A stretch of 64,000 nucleotides of DNA from Candidatus Methylacidiphilales bacterium. Its GTDB lineage: Bacteria > Verrucomicrobiota > Verrucomicrobiia > Methylacidiphilales > CAZTYG01. Positions within the stretch are counted from its first letter, which is position 1. Each line of letters opens with the position of its first letter. The DNA is taken from positions 186,001 through 250,000 of the forward strand of contig JANRJG010000038.1 of NCBI GenBank assembly GCA_033875315.1. Reading direction: 5' to 3'. Under the pieces are notes generated by a model, which did not search any database, was not told the origin of the DNA, and worked only from the letters and a program-made list of their open reading frames with translations. Shown piece by piece: positions 28,940 to 38,108 of the stretch. The position numbers and the translations under genes are program-made.

Positions 28940-29944
28940 TCAGAAGAACATCTTGATGAAGGCCTTCGAGCGGAGGCCATCAAGCCAGTCCTGCTGGAGG
29001 CGCTCCCGCTCCTGTTGCAGGAGTGTGTTCTCGATGCGCTCACGGACATCGTTCAGGGCAATCACCGTTGATTTGCGGATTTCCTCGACTTGGAGAAGGT
29101 AATAGCCGTCTTCGGTTTCAATGATCGGGCTGTTCTGGCCGGGCATGAGGTTGAAGGCCACCTTGGTCAGCTCCGAACGCAGACTGCTTTCAGACACCCA
29201 CCCGAGGTCGCCGCCGTTCTGGCGCTGGGGCCCGTCCGTGTAGCCGCGGGCCAGGCTGCCGAAATCGGAACCGGTTTTCACCTTGGCCAGGATGTCCTCC
29301 ATGATCAAACGCTGGGGATCGACCTCGCGGGTCTGGCCCTTGGCGTCGGTGCGCTTCTCCTTGAAGAGCCCCTTGCGCAGGAAGATCATGCGCAGCTTGG
29401 CCTGGTCGGGCTGGACAAACTGGCGGACATTGTCCTGATAATACTGTTCGATTTGATAGGGTGAGACAATGACCGACGAGGAGACATTCCGCGAGCGCAT
29501 GGCCTGGACAATGATCTGGTTGCGGATCTGTTCCTTGAAACTGGTCACCGACATGCCATTGGCCTGGAGGGTGCGGATGAGGGCGGTGCGGTCGCCTTCG
29601 TACTGGTCCTTGACGATCTTGCGGATGCGTTCCTCGATGACGTTCTCGGGGATGAAGAAGCCCTTGGTGTTGAATTCCTGGATGATCAGCTCCCGTTCGA
29701 TGAGCGACTTGAGAGAACTCAGCCGCGCTTCTTTGACTTTTTCGACCAATTCCACGCCAGAGTAAAGATCCCGGTACTGGGCCTCGGTCGGGTCGACTTC
29801 CTTGCGCACCTGGGAGAAGGTGATGACCTTGTCATTGACGACCGCGGCAACGCCGTCGACCACCTGGGCCCGGAGGGAAGGGACCGGTGCGGTCAGGACA
29901 ACGAGGACGATCACGCCAGCGGCGCGCTGAATGACTTTAACCAT
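28940..29944 (-). CDS. surA: SurA-like periplasmic peptidyl-prolyl isomerase
   Basis: A 334-residue exported foldase for outer-membrane proteins. A signal peptide (about 1-26, SLRA-Q) is followed by the SurA N-domain (VVDGVAAVVNDKVITFSQV) and a single parvulin domain (AKLRMIFLRKGLF to YYLLQVEEIR, including GGDLGWVSESSL). E. coli SurA has two parvulin domains, so this is a shorter version. The start lies inside mfd and overlaps it by 34 bp; pdxA follows. Confidence 0.88.
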   Translation of the reverse strand: MVKVIQRAAGVIVLVVLTAPVPSLRAQVVDGVAAVVNDKVITFSQVRKEVDPTEAQYRDLYSGVELVEKVKEARLSSLKSLIERELIIQEFNTKGFFIPENVIEERIRKIVKDQYEGDRTALIRTLQANGMSVTSFKEQIRNQIIVQAMRSRNVSSSVIVSPYQIEQYYQDNVRQFVQPDQAKLRMIFLRKGLFKEKRTDAKGQTREVDPQRLIMEDILAKVKTGSDFGSLARGYTDGPQRQNGGDLGWVSESSLRSELTKVAFNLMPGQNSPIIETEDGYYLLQVEEIRKSTVIALNDVRERIENTLLQQERERLQQDWLDGLRSKAFIKMFF

Positions 29945-32900
29945 TTTTCGATTTCCAACAATCTGGCCTTGGCGGACTGGGTGGTCAACCGGGGAAACTT
30001 GCCCCCGACCATGACGAAATCACCGTTCCGCGTCAGCATGAGCTTGTCGCCCTGGGTTTCCACCCGGGTGAAGTTACCGTTTAAACCGTTGATCTTTGCA
30101 CGGTTATGGAGGAGAAGCAACTCCACAGATTCAGGCCATTTGCCGTAGCGGTCTTTCCACCGGGCCCGCAAGCGGGTCCATTCGTCGAGCGATTGCAGCT
30201 CGGCCAGCTCCCGATAAGCGCTGATCCGCCACCCGGTATCGGGGATGTAGGCGGCCGGAATCAAAGCCGATTCGACGCCTGGGGCGACGGTTCCCTCGCC
30301 CACATGGAGAAAATCCAGGCGGAATTGGATCTCGCGGTCGGCGACCTCTTTTCCGCCCTTGATCCGGGACACCGCGCGCTTGAGCAGGCGGCAATACAAA
30401 TCAAATCCGATGGCGCTGATATGGCCGCTCTGGGCGGTGCCCAACAGGTTGCCCGCGCCGCGGATCTCCAGATCGCGCATGGCGATCTTGAAGCCCGCGC
30501 CAAGCTGGCTGTACTGGCGGATGGCCTGGACCCGCTTGCCCGCGTCGCCCTTGATCAGGTCGCGCGGCAGCATCAGGATGGCGTAGGCCCGGTTCTGGGC
30601 CCGGCCCACCCGGCCGCGCAGCTGGTAAAGATCGGCCAATCCGAACCGGTCCGCCCGGTCGATGATGATGGTGTTGGCGTTGGGGATGTCGATCCCGCTT
30701 TCGATGATCGTGGTCGAGACCAGCACGTCCGTTTTACCAGCGACGAAGCGGGACATGACGTCCTCCAGTTCGTCCTCTTCCATCTGGCCGTGGCCCACTT
30801 CCACCCGCGCGCCCGGCACCAGGAAACGGATGCGGTCGGCCACCTGCGTGATGCTGTGGATCCGGTTGTGGAGAAAAAAGACCTGCCCGCCCCGTGCCAG
30901 TTCCCGCTGCACCGCCTCGCGGATGATCCGCTCATCGTAGGCGCAGACACTGGTCTCCACGGACAGGCGGTTTTTGGGCGGGGTTTCGATGGTCGACATG
31001 TCGCGCGCGCCCATCAGGGACATGTAGAGGGTGCGCGGAATGGGGGTGGCGGAAAGCGTGAGGACATCGACCAATTGGAACCGCTCCTTGAAGGCCTCTT
31101 TTTGGCGGACACCGAAGCGTTGTTCTTCATCGACCACCACCAGGCCCAGGTCCTTGAATTGGATATCGGCGGAAATGACCCGGTGGGTGCCCACAACGAT
31201 GTCGACCCCGCCCTCGCGCAGGGCCCGGATGGTTTCGTTCTGCTGCTTTTTCGGGACAAAGCGGCTTAGCAGCGCCACCTTGATGGGATAATCGGCCATG
31301 CGCTCGCAGAGGTTCTGGTAATGTTGTTGCGCCAACACGGTGGTCGGCACGAGGAAGGCCACCTGCTTGCCGCCCATGACCGCCTTGAAGCAGGCCCGGA
31401 TGGCCACCTCGGTTTTGCCGAAGCCGACATCCCCGCAGATCAGGCGGTCCATCGGGCGAGGGCTTTCCATGTCCTCCTTCGTTTCCTCGATGGCCGTCAC
31501 CTGGTCGGTGGTCGGCTCATAGAGGAACGACCCCTCGAATTCCTTCTGCCAGGCGTTGTCGGCGGGGAAGGTGTGACCCCGGGTCAACTGCCGTTCGGCC
31601 TGCACCTTGAGCAGGCGGGCGGCGTAATCCATGATCGCCTTCTCCGCCTGCGCCTTGGCCCGGTCCCAGCGCCCTCCTCCCAACGCGTCCAAGGTGGGGT
31701 GCTTGCGACCCACCCCAACGTAACGCGACACCAGGAAGGCCTGTTCGATCGGCACGTAGAGTTTGGCCTCATCGGCAAACTGCAGGACCATGACCTGCCG
31801 TGTCCCCTCCCCGCTTTCCGCCGGGATTTCCGACATCCCCACGTAAAGACCCACGCCGTACTCCACATGCACCACGTAGTCGCCCTCGGCCAGATCGCTG
31901 AAGTCCATGGCCTGCTTGCGTGATCGCACCGCGGCCAATCGGTCCTGGCGCCGCATGGAACGCAGGTTCTGGTAACGGCCGAAGATCTCGGCATCGCAGA
32001 GCACCACCATCCCCCCGGCCGGCCAGACGAAGCCGCGCAGGAGGGGCGAAAGGACAAAGCGGACCGCACCGTCGAGCCAGTCCCGTCCGCGCGGAAAGGA
32101 CTCGGTGATCCATTCGCGCAACCGCTGTTGCTCCCCTTCATTGTTGCAACTCAACCAGACGGACCACCCCTCGGACACCCAGTCTTCCATGTGTCCGGCC
32201 AGCAACTGGCGTCGATTTTCCTGCAACACCGGGTCGGGGGAAAACGACTGGAGAAACCCATGTTCCAGGAAGAGTTCCCAGACCGCGCCCCCGCCCCGCT
32301 TCACGGCCGCCGCTTCTGGTTGTTCCCCGTTATCTTTTTCTTCTTCCGGCTCCTCCCAGACCACCCGAAGGCCATCCGGCGGCAGGTAATCCTCCAGGGT
32401 CGAATCTCCATGGACTTGCGAGGGATCGGCCAGTTGGATTTCCGCGGATTCGAGGGACCGGACCGATTGCTGCTCCGCCGGATCGAATTCCCGCAAACCA
32501 TCGACCTCGTCGCCGAACCATTCGACCCGCAGCGGGAGGGCGGCGTGCCAGGAAAAAACGTCCATGATGCCGCCGCGTCGGGCGAACTGGCCGCGCTGGG
32601 CCACCAAGCGTTCCTCGATGTATCCAGCGGCAATGAGTTCCCCGGCCAGAAGATCCATCGGAACCCCTTTCCCCTTGGTGATCCGTCGCATGGACCCGGC
32701 CAGCGACTGCGGATCGGGAACAGGCTGCCCCACCGCCGACTCGGTGGTCAGGACCCAAGCGGAAGACTCGCCCCGGAGTTTGCGCAAGACGGCCATCCGT
32801 TCAGCGGCCAGATCGGGGTCGGGCTGGCTATCGGCGGCCGATTCGGTCAGTTCGGGAAAAAACAACACCGGACAGCCCCAGGCCTCCAGGTCATGGGCCA

Positions 32901-33114
32901 GCTCTTCCTGGTGGCGGATGTCGGGCGCGGTGAGACAGAAGGCGCGGTCAGGATGCAGAGCCCGGAGTCCCGCAAGGACAAACGCGCGGGCGGGGGCCGG
33001 GAATTGCCCCACGGAACACACCCCCTCCGGGCAGAAGGCTTCCAGCGCCTTCCGCCATCCCGGACGCGCCAACGCCGCATCCAAACAGGCTTTCAAACCA
33101 TTTCCGTGAACCAA
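29911..33114 (-). CDS. mfd: Transcription-repair coupling factor
   Basis: A 1067-residue DNA translocase that removes stalled RNA polymerase and recruits UvrA. Order: UvrB-like N-terminal part, RNA-polymerase-interaction domain (YVVHVEYGVGLYVGM, about residues 415-430), RecG-like helicase with Walker A GDVGFGKTE (about 560) and DEEQRFGV, then the C-terminal TRCF domain. It is somewhat shorter than E. coli Mfd (1148). It heads the operon with surA, pdxA, an ATP-grasp-like gene and an EamA half-transporter. Confidence 0.95.
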   Translation of the reverse strand: MVHGNGLKACLDAALARPGWRKALEAFCPEGVCSVGQFPAPARAFVLAGLRALHPDRAFCLTAPDIRHQEELAHDLEAWGCPVLFFPELTESAADSQPDPDLAAERMAVLRKLRGESSAWVLTTESAVGQPVPDPQSLAGSMRRITKGKGVPMDLLAGELIAAGYIEERLVAQRGQFARRGGIMDVFSWHAALPLRVEWFGDEVDGLREFDPAEQQSVRSLESAEIQLADPSQVHGDSTLEDYLPPDGLRVVWEEPEEEKDNGEQPEAAAVKRGGGAVWELFLEHGFLQSFSPDPVLQENRRQLLAGHMEDWVSEGWSVWLSCNNEGEQQRLREWITESFPRGRDWLDGAVRFVLSPLLRGFVWPAGGMVVLCDAEIFGRYQNLRSMRRQDRLAAVRSRKQAMDFSDLAEGDYVVHVEYGVGLYVGMSEIPAESGEGTRQVMVLQFADEAKLYVPIEQAFLVSRYVGVGRKHPTLDALGGGRWDRAKAQAEKAIMDYAARLLKVQAERQLTRGHTFPADNAWQKEFEGSFLYEPTTDQVTAIEETKEDMESPRPMDRLICGDVGFGKTEVAIRACFKAVMGGKQVAFLVPTTVLAQQHYQNLCERMADYPIKVALLSRFVPKKQQNETIRALREGGVDIVVGTHRVISADIQFKDLGLVVVDEEQRFGVRQKEAFKERFQLVDVLTLSATPIPRTLYMSLMGARDMSTIETPPKNRLSVETSVCAYDERIIREAVQRELARGGQVFFLHNRIHSITQVADRIRFLVPGARVEVGHGQMEEDELEDVMSRFVAGKTDVLVSTTIIESGIDIPNANTIIIDRADRFGLADLYQLRGRVGRAQNRAYAILMLPRDLIKGDAGKRVQAIRQYSQLGAGFKIAMRDLEIRGAGNLLGTAQSGHISAIGFDLYCRLLKRAVSRIKGGKEVADREIQFRLDFLHVGEGTVAPGVESALIPAAYIPDTGWRISAYRELAELQSLDEWTRLRARWKDRYGKWPESVELLLLHNRAKINGLNGNFTRVETQGDKLMLTRNGDFVMVGGKFPRLTTQSAKARLLEIEKWLKSFSAPLA

Positions 33115-33170
33115 AGGACGACCAGCCTACCATGGACTTCACCTCGAAGCGACTAGAAGGGGGGAAATTT

Positions 33171-33257
33171 TCCTTCGTGCGCGTGCTTCGGGGGTCAGGC
33201 AGGGAGGGGTTTACCCCGATCGAGTTGGGGTGGTGGATTTTGGCTTCGCTTAACTCG
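33171..33257. repeat. Direct repeat L flanking the GIY-YIG gene
   Basis: 87 bp starting TCCTTCGTGCGCGTGCTTCG and containing GGCAGGGAGGGG, then GGTGGTGG and TGGCTTCGCTT. It is about three-quarters identical by eye to 33561-33651. It includes the stop codon of the GIY-YIG gene. The GCAGGGAGGG core looks like the 3' end of the nearby tRNA-Ser. Confidence 0.7.
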
Positions 33258-33495
33258 TAAAATGTCGTTTTCGAAAGGCAAAGCCCGAGCCGGTTTTGAG
33301 GTAGCGCTCAAAATCGAGTGCCAGGGTTTTTGAGCGAAAGGCACCATACCATTCGATTACCCAGGGCATGTAAGGTTTGCTGCTGCGACAAAGGCCTCGG
33401 TTGTGTTCTGCAAGACGGCTTTTCAAGTCAGCAGAACTTCCAATGTATATCTGCTTAGGATCTGACTCCGATCTCAAGATGTAAACATAGTGCAT
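33250..33495 (-). CDS. GIY-YIG endonuclease domain protein (UPF0213-like)
   Basis: An 81-residue single-domain protein of the GIY-YIG nuclease superfamily. The first strands read HYVYILRSESDPKQIYIGSS, giving a degenerate VYI...IYIG motif, followed by DLKSRLAEHNRG with the conserved Arg and the usual Glu candidate in ALDFERYLKTGSG. ATG 33495 (MHYVYIL) is chosen; the longer frame to 33588 runs into repeat. Such small proteins have largely unknown roles. Flanking direct repeats and the neighbouring tRNA-Ser fragments suggest a mobile history. Confidence 0.88.
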   Translation of the reverse strand: MHYVYILRSESDPKQIYIGSSADLKSRLAEHNRGLCRSSKPYMPWVIEWYGAFRSKTLALDFERYLKTGSGFAFRKRHFTS

Positions 33496-33560
33496 ACACG
33501 CCCCCTTCGATTCAAGAGGTGGGCTAGCCACCCGAAGCCTTGGCGAAGGGTGGCGGATCC

Positions 33561-33651
33561 TCCTTCGTCCGAGCACTTCGGAGGACATGCAGGGAGGGAT
33601 TTACCACGCTTTGCCGTGGTGGTGGGTGATGGCTTCGCTTTCTTTGACTCG
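33561..33651. repeat. Direct repeat R flanking the GIY-YIG gene
   Basis: 91-bp partner of the repeat at 33171-33257, starting TCCTTCGTCCGAGCACTTCG, with ATGCAGGGAGGGATTTACC, GGTGGTGGG and TGGCTTCGCTT at the same places. Confidence 0.7.
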
Positions 33652-33693
33652 TCCTGGCGGACGCACCGCTGAACCAAGGTTCGACTCAATGTT

Positions 33694-33742
33694 ATACGCT
33701 CGCTTCGCGAGGGCCGCGCCTTGAGCGCGGACAGGGAGGGAT
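33694..33742. repeat. 49-bp direct repeat, copy 1 (tRNA-Ser 3' end plus flank)
   Basis: Begins ATACGCTCGCTTCGCGAGGG and ends GGACAGGGAGGGAT. It is identical over 49 bp to 33841-33889. The last 15 bp equal the 3' end of tRNA-Ser, and the remainder its downstream flank. Confidence 0.93.
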
Positions 33743-33840
33743 GGGCCACCTAGCCGGTTCTGTTTGCACCCTCCGGGCTGTTTGATGGACGGCACCGAAC
33801 CCTTCGGTGCTGGAGCTCGAACTTCGTTCGAATCGTTTAT

Positions 33841-33889
33841 ATACGCTCGCTTCGCGAGGGCCGCGCCTTGAGCGCGGACAGGGAGGGAT
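33841..33889. repeat. 49-bp direct repeat, copy 2 (overlaps tRNA-Ser)
   Basis: Identical to 33694-33742, 147 bp away. Here the final 15 bp are the true 3' end of the intact tRNA-Ser gene. The arrangement resembles the duplicated attachment site left by tRNA-directed insertion. Confidence 0.93.
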
Positions 33890-33959
33890 TCGAACCCTCG
33901 TTACCTTGCGGTAAACACGCTTTCCAAGCGTGCGCATTCGACCACTCTGCCACCTGTCC
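33875..33959 (-). tRNA. tRNA-Ser (GGA)
   Basis: 85-nt type II tRNA. Acceptor arms GGACAGG and CCTGTCC pair perfectly, discriminator G73 is as expected for serine, the anticodon loop is TTGGAAA between CACGC and GCGTG, and the T-loop is GTTCGAATC. The long variable arm TTACCGCAAGGTAA is typical for serine. CCA is not encoded. Confidence 0.96.
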
Positions 33960-34057
33960 CGGGTCGGGTATGAAGGGAGAAGGTAACCCGCTCCCTCCCC
34001 GGGCGTCGAGCCGAAAAGGTTGGCCGCCCAAAGGCCTTTCCGGCAGGTTGGACCGCC

Positions 34058-36148
34058 ATGAGATGGCCCCGCATTTTCGTCGCCGTCCTGGCCACCCTGG
34101 CCGTCCTGCTTTTGGTGGCCCTGATTTCCCTGCCCCTGGCCCTCCGTTTGGGGAAAACCCCCCTGGAAAACTGGACCCGATCCCCGGGCTTCCAGGAACT
34201 GATCTCGCGTGAGGTTTCCAAATCCATGAAGGTCGACGGGACTTTCGGGCCCATCATGGTCACAGGCATGGAAGCCCGGACGCCTTCCTACACCAGCACC
34301 GGTTGGCCCGGCGAGGCCATCGGATCGCTGGATGCCTCGGGAATCCACGCGGTCTTCAATCCCTGGGCCATCCTCCGCCGGGTCTGGCAAGTGGACCGGA
34401 TCACCATCGATCATGGCACCTTCGTGCTGCGCCCGCCGGTTGACGCGCTCAAGCGGCCCCGGGTCGCCGGTCCCAAACCCTGGTATGCCCTCTTCATGCC
34501 GGTGCGCTTTTATTGCCCGGAAATCATCTGCCCCATGGCGCGGGTGGAATTTCCCTTCCAGGGCCAGACCGGTGTGCTCGAGGACCTCAACCTCCGGGCC
34601 CGCATGATCGGTCGCGATTTCGAATACCGCGCCGATGCCGGGCGGGTCCGGTTTCCGCTTTTTCCAGTCATGCGCGTCGAGGACCTCGACCTGTTCCTCA
34701 CGCGGGAAAAGGTCGACATCCGCAAGGCACGTCTGGCCGGCTTGGACGGGGATCCCGGCCGGGTATTCCTCTCGGGCCGGATCGGGATGAGGGAGGACCG
34801 CTCGATCCGGGCCCGGGTGGAGGTGGACCAACTGCCCTTCGGCCAGGCCCTACCCACCGAGTGGCTTCAAAAACTGGACGGACGCCTGACGGGCAAACTG
34901 GCCTGGGACACCGATGCCGGCGGGTTGAAAACCTCCAGCGACGGCGAAGTAAAACTGGAGAACGTCGAAATCCGTGGTTGGAGTTGGCTGGAGAACCTGG
35001 CCCGCGTGCATGACAACGAGGACTTGAAGACCATCCGGGTGTCGCGGGCGAAGTGCTCGTTCGCCTTCGACGGCAAGACGTTCCGCATCCGGCATCTGGA
35101 TGCGGACGCAGGCGAATTACTGGGATTGAGCGGTGAGGTGGACCACGAGGCACAAACCAAGCAGACACGGGCCAACCTCACCCTGGACCACTTCGATCTC
35201 AAACGCTGGTTGCCCTCGGATTTCAAACCCCGGGTCGACGCGCGCGGGACCGGGAGCGTTTTTTGGGAAGGTTCCTGGAAGGAGCCCCTGGAATCGCGGG
35301 CTTCCGGCAGCCTGCACCTGCCGGCCTGCCGCTACCGCCTCCGTCCTTTTGTCATGGCGCTTTTGCAGCGCTACGATGTCCATCTGCCCCCGCAGATTGA
35401 CTGGGAAACGGTGGATCTGAATTTCACCCAGGCGGGCAGGCGATTCGATGTGACCCACCTCGGCCTTAAGGCCCAGCATGGGTTGACGGTCGAAGCGTAT
35501 GGCCACTGGGTCATGGACCAGGCTTGGGAACTGAATCTCGACCTCCAGGGGTTGGACGCCGGTTATTGGCGTCCACGCAAGGGCGACGGACGGGTGGCAG
35601 GCAGGGTTTCCCTCACCGGCCAGTGGAGTTCCGCCAGCGCAAGGCTGGAAGACGGCAGTGGGACGGCCCGGGTCCGCCTTGAAGGCGCCCGCTTCCAGGA
35701 ATTCGCCTTCCAAAAAACCCTGGCCCGTTTCCTCAAGCGCAAAGAGGTGCGCGATCTGCGCTTCGAGCAATTCGAGTTCGCCGGCACGGGCGATACCAAG
35801 CGGTTGAAAATCGAACGGCTGCGGTTGTTTTCGCCGGGAAAGATCGGACTGGAGGGAAACCTGGATGTGGCGGCGGAAGGACCCTTGTCCGGAACGGTCT
35901 GGGTCGGCTTGCCCGCATCCTGGTTGGGCTGGTTGCCGGAAGCGGAAACCACGGTCTTCACCCGGAAGAAGGAAGGCCTCTGCTGGGCCCGGGTAAGGAT
36001 CAGCGGCACGATGGAAAAAATGGAACAGGACCTGACCGGCCAGATTCTAAAAACCCTGCGGCGTCACCCTCTGGCCCTGGCCGACCTGGGTGTGCGGGCC
36101 CTGAGCTGGTGGCTGGGTGATGCGCTGGGACTTTATTCGGAGCCGTGA
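34058..36148 (+). CDS. AsmA-like envelope protein
   Basis: A 696-residue protein with a single N-terminal membrane anchor (about residues 5-27, VAVLATLAVLLLVALISLPLA) and a long periplasmic part of repeating beta strands with phrases such as GRLTGKLAWDTDAGG, LDHFDLKRWLPSDFKP and GRVAGRVSLTGQW. This is the layout of AsmA/TamB-type proteins, which move lipids between membranes or assist outer-membrane biogenesis. Assignment to this superfamily is by architecture. It starts 98 bp after the tRNA-Ser, on the opposite strand. Confidence 0.6.
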   Translation: MRWPRIFVAVLATLAVLLLVALISLPLALRLGKTPLENWTRSPGFQELISREVSKSMKVDGTFGPIMVTGMEARTPSYTSTGWPGEAIGSLDASGIHAVFNPWAILRRVWQVDRITIDHGTFVLRPPVDALKRPRVAGPKPWYALFMPVRFYCPEIICPMARVEFPFQGQTGVLEDLNLRARMIGRDFEYRADAGRVRFPLFPVMRVEDLDLFLTREKVDIRKARLAGLDGDPGRVFLSGRIGMREDRSIRARVEVDQLPFGQALPTEWLQKLDGRLTGKLAWDTDAGGLKTSSDGEVKLENVEIRGWSWLENLARVHDNEDLKTIRVSRAKCSFAFDGKTFRIRHLDADAGELLGLSGEVDHEAQTKQTRANLTLDHFDLKRWLPSDFKPRVDARGTGSVFWEGSWKEPLESRASGSLHLPACRYRLRPFVMALLQRYDVHLPPQIDWETVDLNFTQAGRRFDVTHLGLKAQHGLTVEAYGHWVMDQAWELNLDLQGLDAGYWRPRKGDGRVAGRVSLTGQWSSASARLEDGSGTARVRLEGARFQEFAFQKTLARFLKRKEVRDLRFEQFEFAGTGDTKRLKIERLRLFSPGKIGLEGNLDVAAEGPLSGTVWVGLPASWLGWLPEAETTVFTRKKEGLCWARVRISGTMEKMEQDLTGQILKTLRRHPLALADLGVRALSWWLGDALGLYSEP

Positions 36149-36174
36149 CCGGCCAGCCGGGGAAGAACCGTCGT

Positions 36175-37119
36175 TCAGAATTTGCCCTTGAGACCGAGTT
36201 GGGCGTAGGGGGCGGAACCCCCATCGTAGTTCAATCCGTCTTCGTTGCGGAATCTGAGGGAACGCTCGAGGGTGTATCCCAGTTCGGCTTCCAGTGTCAC
36301 CGCGGGATGCACGCGATAACGCGCCCCGACACCGGCCCGCACTTCCTGGTAACTGACCACGTCATTGTTGAAGTCCTGGCGTCCGACATCACTGCCATGG
36401 TGCTCACTGACACGGTAGCTTCCCCCTTTGATGCGTCCGCCGGCGAAGAGCTGGATCTGGTCGCTGAAGTCATACTGGATTTCCGGCTCGGGCAGGATGG
36501 CGTTGAGCGTCCACTTGTCGGCAAACTGCCAGCGGACCCCGACACCGGGGAAGGCCGGGCTGTCCATCAGCCCGTTGATCTTGGTGGAAAAAAGCGGATC
36601 GACGGCCAAGCCGAAGACAATTTGCAATTTGCTGTCCACCAAATAGCTGAACCCGAGGATGATCGGGGCGTTGAAATCCGAGGTGGAAATGTCCTGGAAG
36701 TCGCTGTACAGGCCCGGGGATACTTCGAAGCGCATGAGCCAGTGCTCGGAGAGTTCCACATCGGCCCCAAGGGTCACGGCCACACTTTGGAGGGTGTTCG
36801 GGAGGAGGGTGTTATCCGGGATGTCGAGGGAGTAACGGCCGTAATCGACTCCGGTGCGGAGGGCGACTTTTTCAGCCACGGGTGTGGTCATGACGTAAAA
36901 GAACTTGGACGCCTGCGAACCGAGTTTGCCGACTTCTTTGTCGCCCTGGTCGATCTCGCCTCGGTCGGTGTAACTGTGGCTCAGGCCGAACTCATGGCCA
37001 ATGGCCGAACGTTTGGGGCCCTCTTCCACCTTCAGCCAATCGGCGTCTTCGGCCACCACAGGCAGGCAGGCGGCTCCCAGACAGAGGGAGAGGGTCAAGG
37101 TGAAGGCGGACGTTTTCAT
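36175..37119 (-). CDS. DUF6268-like outer-membrane beta-barrel protein
   Basis: A 314-residue exported protein: signal peptide from ATG 37119 (MKTSAFTLTLSLCLGAACLP, ending near VVA-ED), then amphipathic beta strands throughout and a terminal GLKGKF with C-terminal Phe. The layout and motifs such as LPEPEIQYDFSDQIQLFAGG suggest DUF6268. An in-frame extension to 37248 overlaps the divergent hydrolase and is unlikely. Function is unknown; it is convergent with the AsmA-like gene. Confidence 0.65.
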   Translation of the reverse strand: MKTSAFTLTLSLCLGAACLPVVAEDADWLKVEEGPKRSAIGHEFGLSHSYTDRGEIDQGDKEVGKLGSQASKFFYVMTTPVAEKVALRTGVDYGRYSLDIPDNTLLPNTLQSVAVTLGADVELSEHWLMRFEVSPGLYSDFQDISTSDFNAPIILGFSYLVDSKLQIVFGLAVDPLFSTKINGLMDSPAFPGVGVRWQFADKWTLNAILPEPEIQYDFSDQIQLFAGGRIKGGSYRVSEHHGSDVGRQDFNNDVVSYQEVRAGVGARYRVHPAVTLEAELGYTLERSLRFRNEDGLNYDGGSAPYAQLGLKGKF

Positions 37120-37196
37120 CGACTGGAAACTGCCACAATGCTCCGGGAAATCCACTTTTTTGTACAATCCGGGCGACACCCCGGCATCATCACCGG

Positions 37197-38108
37197 ATGG
37201 ACACAAAAACCGCCCGCCGCCGTCTGCCCGGATGGGCAAAAATGGCAATACTGCTGATGGTCTTGCTCGCGGCCGGACTTTGGTTGATCACCGGCTTGTT
37301 GGCCGACCTGGCCACCCGTGTCCCGCCGACCTCCCGTCCGTCTTTCCAGCCCGGCCTGCTGCACATCGACGCCGAACGGGTCCGATTCCGTTCCCTCGAC
37401 GGTTTGTCGCTGGTCGCTTGGTGGATGGATGCCCCCGGAAACGGAAAACCGGTGGTGGTGATCCTGCACGGCTTTGGAGCGAGCAAGGAACACATGCTCA
37501 ACTACCTTCTGCTGGCCCATCAGGCGGGCTGCCCGGCCCTGGCCATCGATTTTCGCGGCCACGGGGAAAGCGACCCCAGCCTGACCAGTCTCGGTTACCA
37601 CGAACAAAAGGACGCCGCCGCTGCCGTGGCCTGGGTCCGGCAGCGCCGGCCCGGTTCCCCGGTGGTGCTTTGGGGTACCTCGATGGGGGCGGTCACCGCC
37701 CTCCACACCGCCGCCCACCACCCGGAGGGCATCAGCGGGGTCATTGCCGACGCCCCCTTCGACAGCCTGCACCACACCATGGTCCGGCACGCGGATTTGT
37801 TTTTTGGCCTGCCGGAATTCCCCCTGCTGACCCTGACCGAACCCCGGATCGAGGCCCGGGCCGGTTTCCGCATCCGCGATGTCGACACGGTGGAAGCCCT
37901 GAAACTGGTCAGGGTTCCCGTCCTGTTCATCGCCGGGGAAAATGACGTGCGCATGCCGGTGGCGTTGGTCCGGTCGCTGCACGACGGCTACCGGGGCCCC
38001 AAGGCCTGGTATGTCATCCCGGGCACCGGCCACGAATACCGCCCGTTCGAGAAGGAATTCCAGGAAATCGTGACCGGATTCCTCCTGCGGCCGCCGGCCG
38101 ATCCCTAA
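37197..38108 (+). CDS. Membrane-anchored alpha/beta hydrolase
   Basis: A 303-residue serine hydrolase with an N-terminal transmembrane anchor (about 15-38). The nucleophile elbow is GTSMGA at 160-165 (Ser162), the oxyanion region HGFGAS, the acid probably Asp in GENDVRMP and the base His in GTGHEYRP. The closest broad group is COG1073-like hydrolases. Natural substrate is not evident. It is divergent from the barrel gene by 77 bp, and its stop overlaps the ppc stop from the other strand. Confidence 0.85.
   Translation: MDTKTARRRLPGWAKMAILLMVLLAAGLWLITGLLADLATRVPPTSRPSFQPGLLHIDAERVRFRSLDGLSLVAWWMDAPGNGKPVVVILHGFGASKEHMLNYLLLAHQAGCPALAIDFRGHGESDPSLTSLGYHEQKDAAAAVAWVRQRRPGSPVVLWGTSMGAVTALHTAAHHPEGISGVIADAPFDSLHHTMVRHADLFFGLPEFPLLTLTEPRIEARAGFRIRDVDTVEALKLVRVPVLFIAGENDVRMPVALVRSLHDGYRGPKAWYVIPGTGHEYRPFEKEFQEIVTGFLLRPPADP

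Larger units (their letters stand above)
33496..33874. other. Repeat-filled region between GIY-YIG gene and tRNA-Ser
   Basis: 379 bp with no convincing gene. It contains direct repeat R (33561-33651), one 49-bp copy of the tRNA-Ser 3' end plus flank (33694-33742), and most of the second copy (33841-33889). Chance ORFs across it read translated tRNA sequence. Confidence 0.75.

Noticed and set aside
33841-33959. Integrated genomic island between tRNA-Ser direct repeats
   Set aside because: The identical repeats are only 147 bp apart with no gene between them and no integrase; they may be the scar of an old event but not an existing island.
33692-34831. Long minus-strand ORF over the tRNA-Ser region and the AsmA-like gene
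   Set aside because: It is the antisense shadow of the AsmA-like gene joined to translated tRNA and repeat sequence (the same short peptide appears twice).
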